NCBI GenBank assembly: GCA_902796375.1
Contig: CADBOW010000132.1
Span: forward strand, 1 to 5,906
Reading direction: 5' to 3'
Source: an uncultured Lachnospiraceae bacterium
Lineage (GTDB): Bacteria > Bacillota > Clostridia > Lachnospirales > Lachnospiraceae
DNA: 5,906 bases
Positions 4,732-5,906 of this stretch are shown here, in pieces. The translations under genes and the position numbers were made by a program. Each line of letters begins with the position of its first letter. Position 1 is the first letter of the stretch. The notes under the pieces were generated by a model. The model saw nothing but the letters and a program-made list of their open reading frames with translations, did no database searches and was not told the origin of the DNA.

Positions 4732-5906
4732 GAATATCCTCCCCTCTGTAACGCGCGATCGCTGCGCAGTCCTTGTCTCCGCGGCCGGAGATTGTGATCA
4801 CGATGATCTCTTCCGGCTTCATCGTCGGAGCCAGCTTTCTGGCATATGCCACCGCATGTGCGGATTCAATGGCCGGAATGATGCCTTCCGTCTTCGCCAG
4901 ATATTCAAATGCACAGACTGCTTCCTCATCGGTAACGGGTACATATTCCGCCCTACCCGAATCATGCAGCATGGCATGCTCCGGTCCCACTCCCGGATAG
5001 TCCAGCCCCGCCGATATGGAGTACACCGGTGCGATCTGTCCGAATTTATCCTGACAGAAATAGGATTTCATGCCGTGGAAGATCCCCAGCCGTCCGGTTG
5101 CGATGGTGGCTGCGGTTTCAAATGTATCCACGCCCCGGCCTGCCGCTTCGCATCCGATGAGACGAACCGACGGATCCTCGATGAAATGATAGAAGCTGCC
5201 GATGGCATTGGAGCCTCCCCCTACACAGGCAATGACCGCATCCGGCAGACGTCCTTCCTTTTCCAGCATCTGCTCCCGGATCTCTTTCGAGATCACTGCC
5301 TGAAAATCCCGGACGATGGTGGGGAAGGGATGGGGTCCCATAACCGACCCCAGACAATAATGTGTATCTTCTATCCTGGAGGTCCACTCCCGCATTGCCT
5401 CGGACACCGCATCCTTCAGTGTCCTCGTGCCGGTCTTCACCGGAACCACCTCTGCCCCCAGAAGCCGCATCCGGTATACATTCAGCGCCTGTCGGATCGT
5501 ATCCTCTTCTCCCATGAATACGACGCATTCCATACCCATCAGTGCGGCAGCCGTAGCGGTTGCAACGCCGTGCTGTCCCGCACCGGTCTCTGCGATGAGC
5601 CGGGTCTTCCCCATTTTCTTCGCCAGCAGGGCCTGCCCCAGAACATTGTTGATCTTGTGGGCACCCGTATGATTCAGGTCCTCCCGCTTCAGATAGATCT
5701 TCGCTCCCCCCAGATCACGTGTCATCTTTTCAGCATAGTATAACCGGGATGGTCTTCCCGCGTATTCATTGAAGAGCTCGGTCAGCTCCCGGTTAAACTC
5801 CGGGTCATTCTTAAAATGCTCGTATGCCTTTTCCAGCTCGATCACTGCATTCATCAAAGTCTCCGGGATGTACTGTCCGCCGTGGATCCCGAATCTTCCT
5901 TTAGGG
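4724..5906 (-). CDS. trpB: Tryptophan synthase beta subunit (5' end cut by window edge)
   Basis: TrpB is the PLP enzyme that condenses indole with L-serine to give L-tryptophan. In the window 393 residues are visible, and the frame remains open to the right edge. The visible N-terminus PKGRFGIHGGQYIPETL is the conserved TrpB beginning, so the TTG or ATG near 5857-5852 is not the true start. Using visible numbering from the codon at 5905-5903, the PLP lysine is K84 in HTGAHKINN, the catalytic glutamate is E106 in AETGAGQHG, and the phosphate-binding GGGSN is 229-233. All three are offset by 3 from the Salmonella enzyme (K87, E109, 232-236), so only about 3 residues are missing. HPFPTIVRDFQ, EGIIPAIESAHA and SGRGDKD near the C-terminus complete the signature. 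Its TAA (4726-4724) overlaps the trpA start, as expected at the 3' end of a trp operon. The operon promoter and any leader lie outside the window. Confidence 0.98.
   Translation of the reverse strand, partial: PKGRFGIHGGQYIPETLMNAVIELEKAYEHFKNDPEFNRELTELFNEYAGRPSRLYYAEKMTRDLGGAKIYLKREDLNHTGAHKINNVLGQALLAKKMGKTRLIAETGAGQHGVATATAAALMGMECVVFMGEEDTIRQALNVYRMRLLGAEVVPVKTGTRTLKDAVSEAMREWTSRIEDTHYCLGSVMGPHPFPTIVRDFQAVISKEIREQMLEKEGRLPDAVIACVGGGSNAIGSFYHFIEDPSVRLIGCEAAGRGVDTFETAATIATGRLGIFHGMKSYFCQDKFGQIAPVYSISAGLDYPGVGPEHAMLHDSGRAEYVPVTDEEAVCAFEYLAKTEGIIPAIESAHAVAYARKLAPTMKPEEIIVITISGRGDKDCAAIARYRGEDIHE

Noticed and set aside
4460..5743. A 427-codon plus-strand open frame opposite trpA/trpB
   Set aside because: It lies entirely antisense to genes with full family motifs, its translation is rich in Cys, Arg and His with no recognisable domain, and it has no evident promoter. 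It is an antisense shadow in GC-biased coding DNA.

Overview
The window looks like an ordinary chromosomal housekeeping region of a low-to-mid GC Firmicute, most likely a Clostridia/Lachnospiraceae-type gut anaerobe. The reasons are purine-rich Shine-Dalgarno sites before every complete gene, extended -10 promoters, a DUF4250 protein (a family I associate with Clostridia), a Mn-type cofactor-independent phosphoglycerate mutase, and a trpB-trpA operon end. The taxonomy is inference; no rRNA or marker gene is present.

Layout. Minus strand, 1-2625: a small DUF4250 gene (2440-2625), then gpmI (741-2330), then an MBL-fold metallohydrolase (start at 689, running off the left edge). gpmI has its own promoter, whose -35 lies inside the last codons of the DUF4250 gene, and a leader of about 90 nt with a start-site hairpin and a possible pseudoknot. 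No terminator separates gpmI from the MBL gene, so they are probably co-transcribed. Plus strand, 2675-3959: a divergently transcribed gene (2726-3943) for a six-helix membrane protein of unknown function, with an extended -10 promoter, a Shine-Dalgarno site in the loop of a 9-bp inverted repeat, and a strong intrinsic terminator whose loop carries the stop codon. Minus strand, 3961-5906: the distal end of a trp operon, trpB (missing only about 3 N-terminal residues at the right edge) overlapping trpA by 8 bp, converging on the same terminator.

Together: GpmI serves glycolysis and gluconeogenesis (3-PG/2-PG), and TrpB/TrpA form tryptophan synthase. The MBL protein, the DUF4250 protein and the membrane protein have no assignable pathway. 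There is no gene-free stretch over 300 bases; the longest gaps are the 109-nt gpmI leader/promoter region and the 100-nt divergent region. I saw no mobile element, CRISPR array, tRNA, rRNA, phage gene or defence system. The less explained signals are the RNA structures before gpmI and before the membrane gene, and the membrane protein itself.
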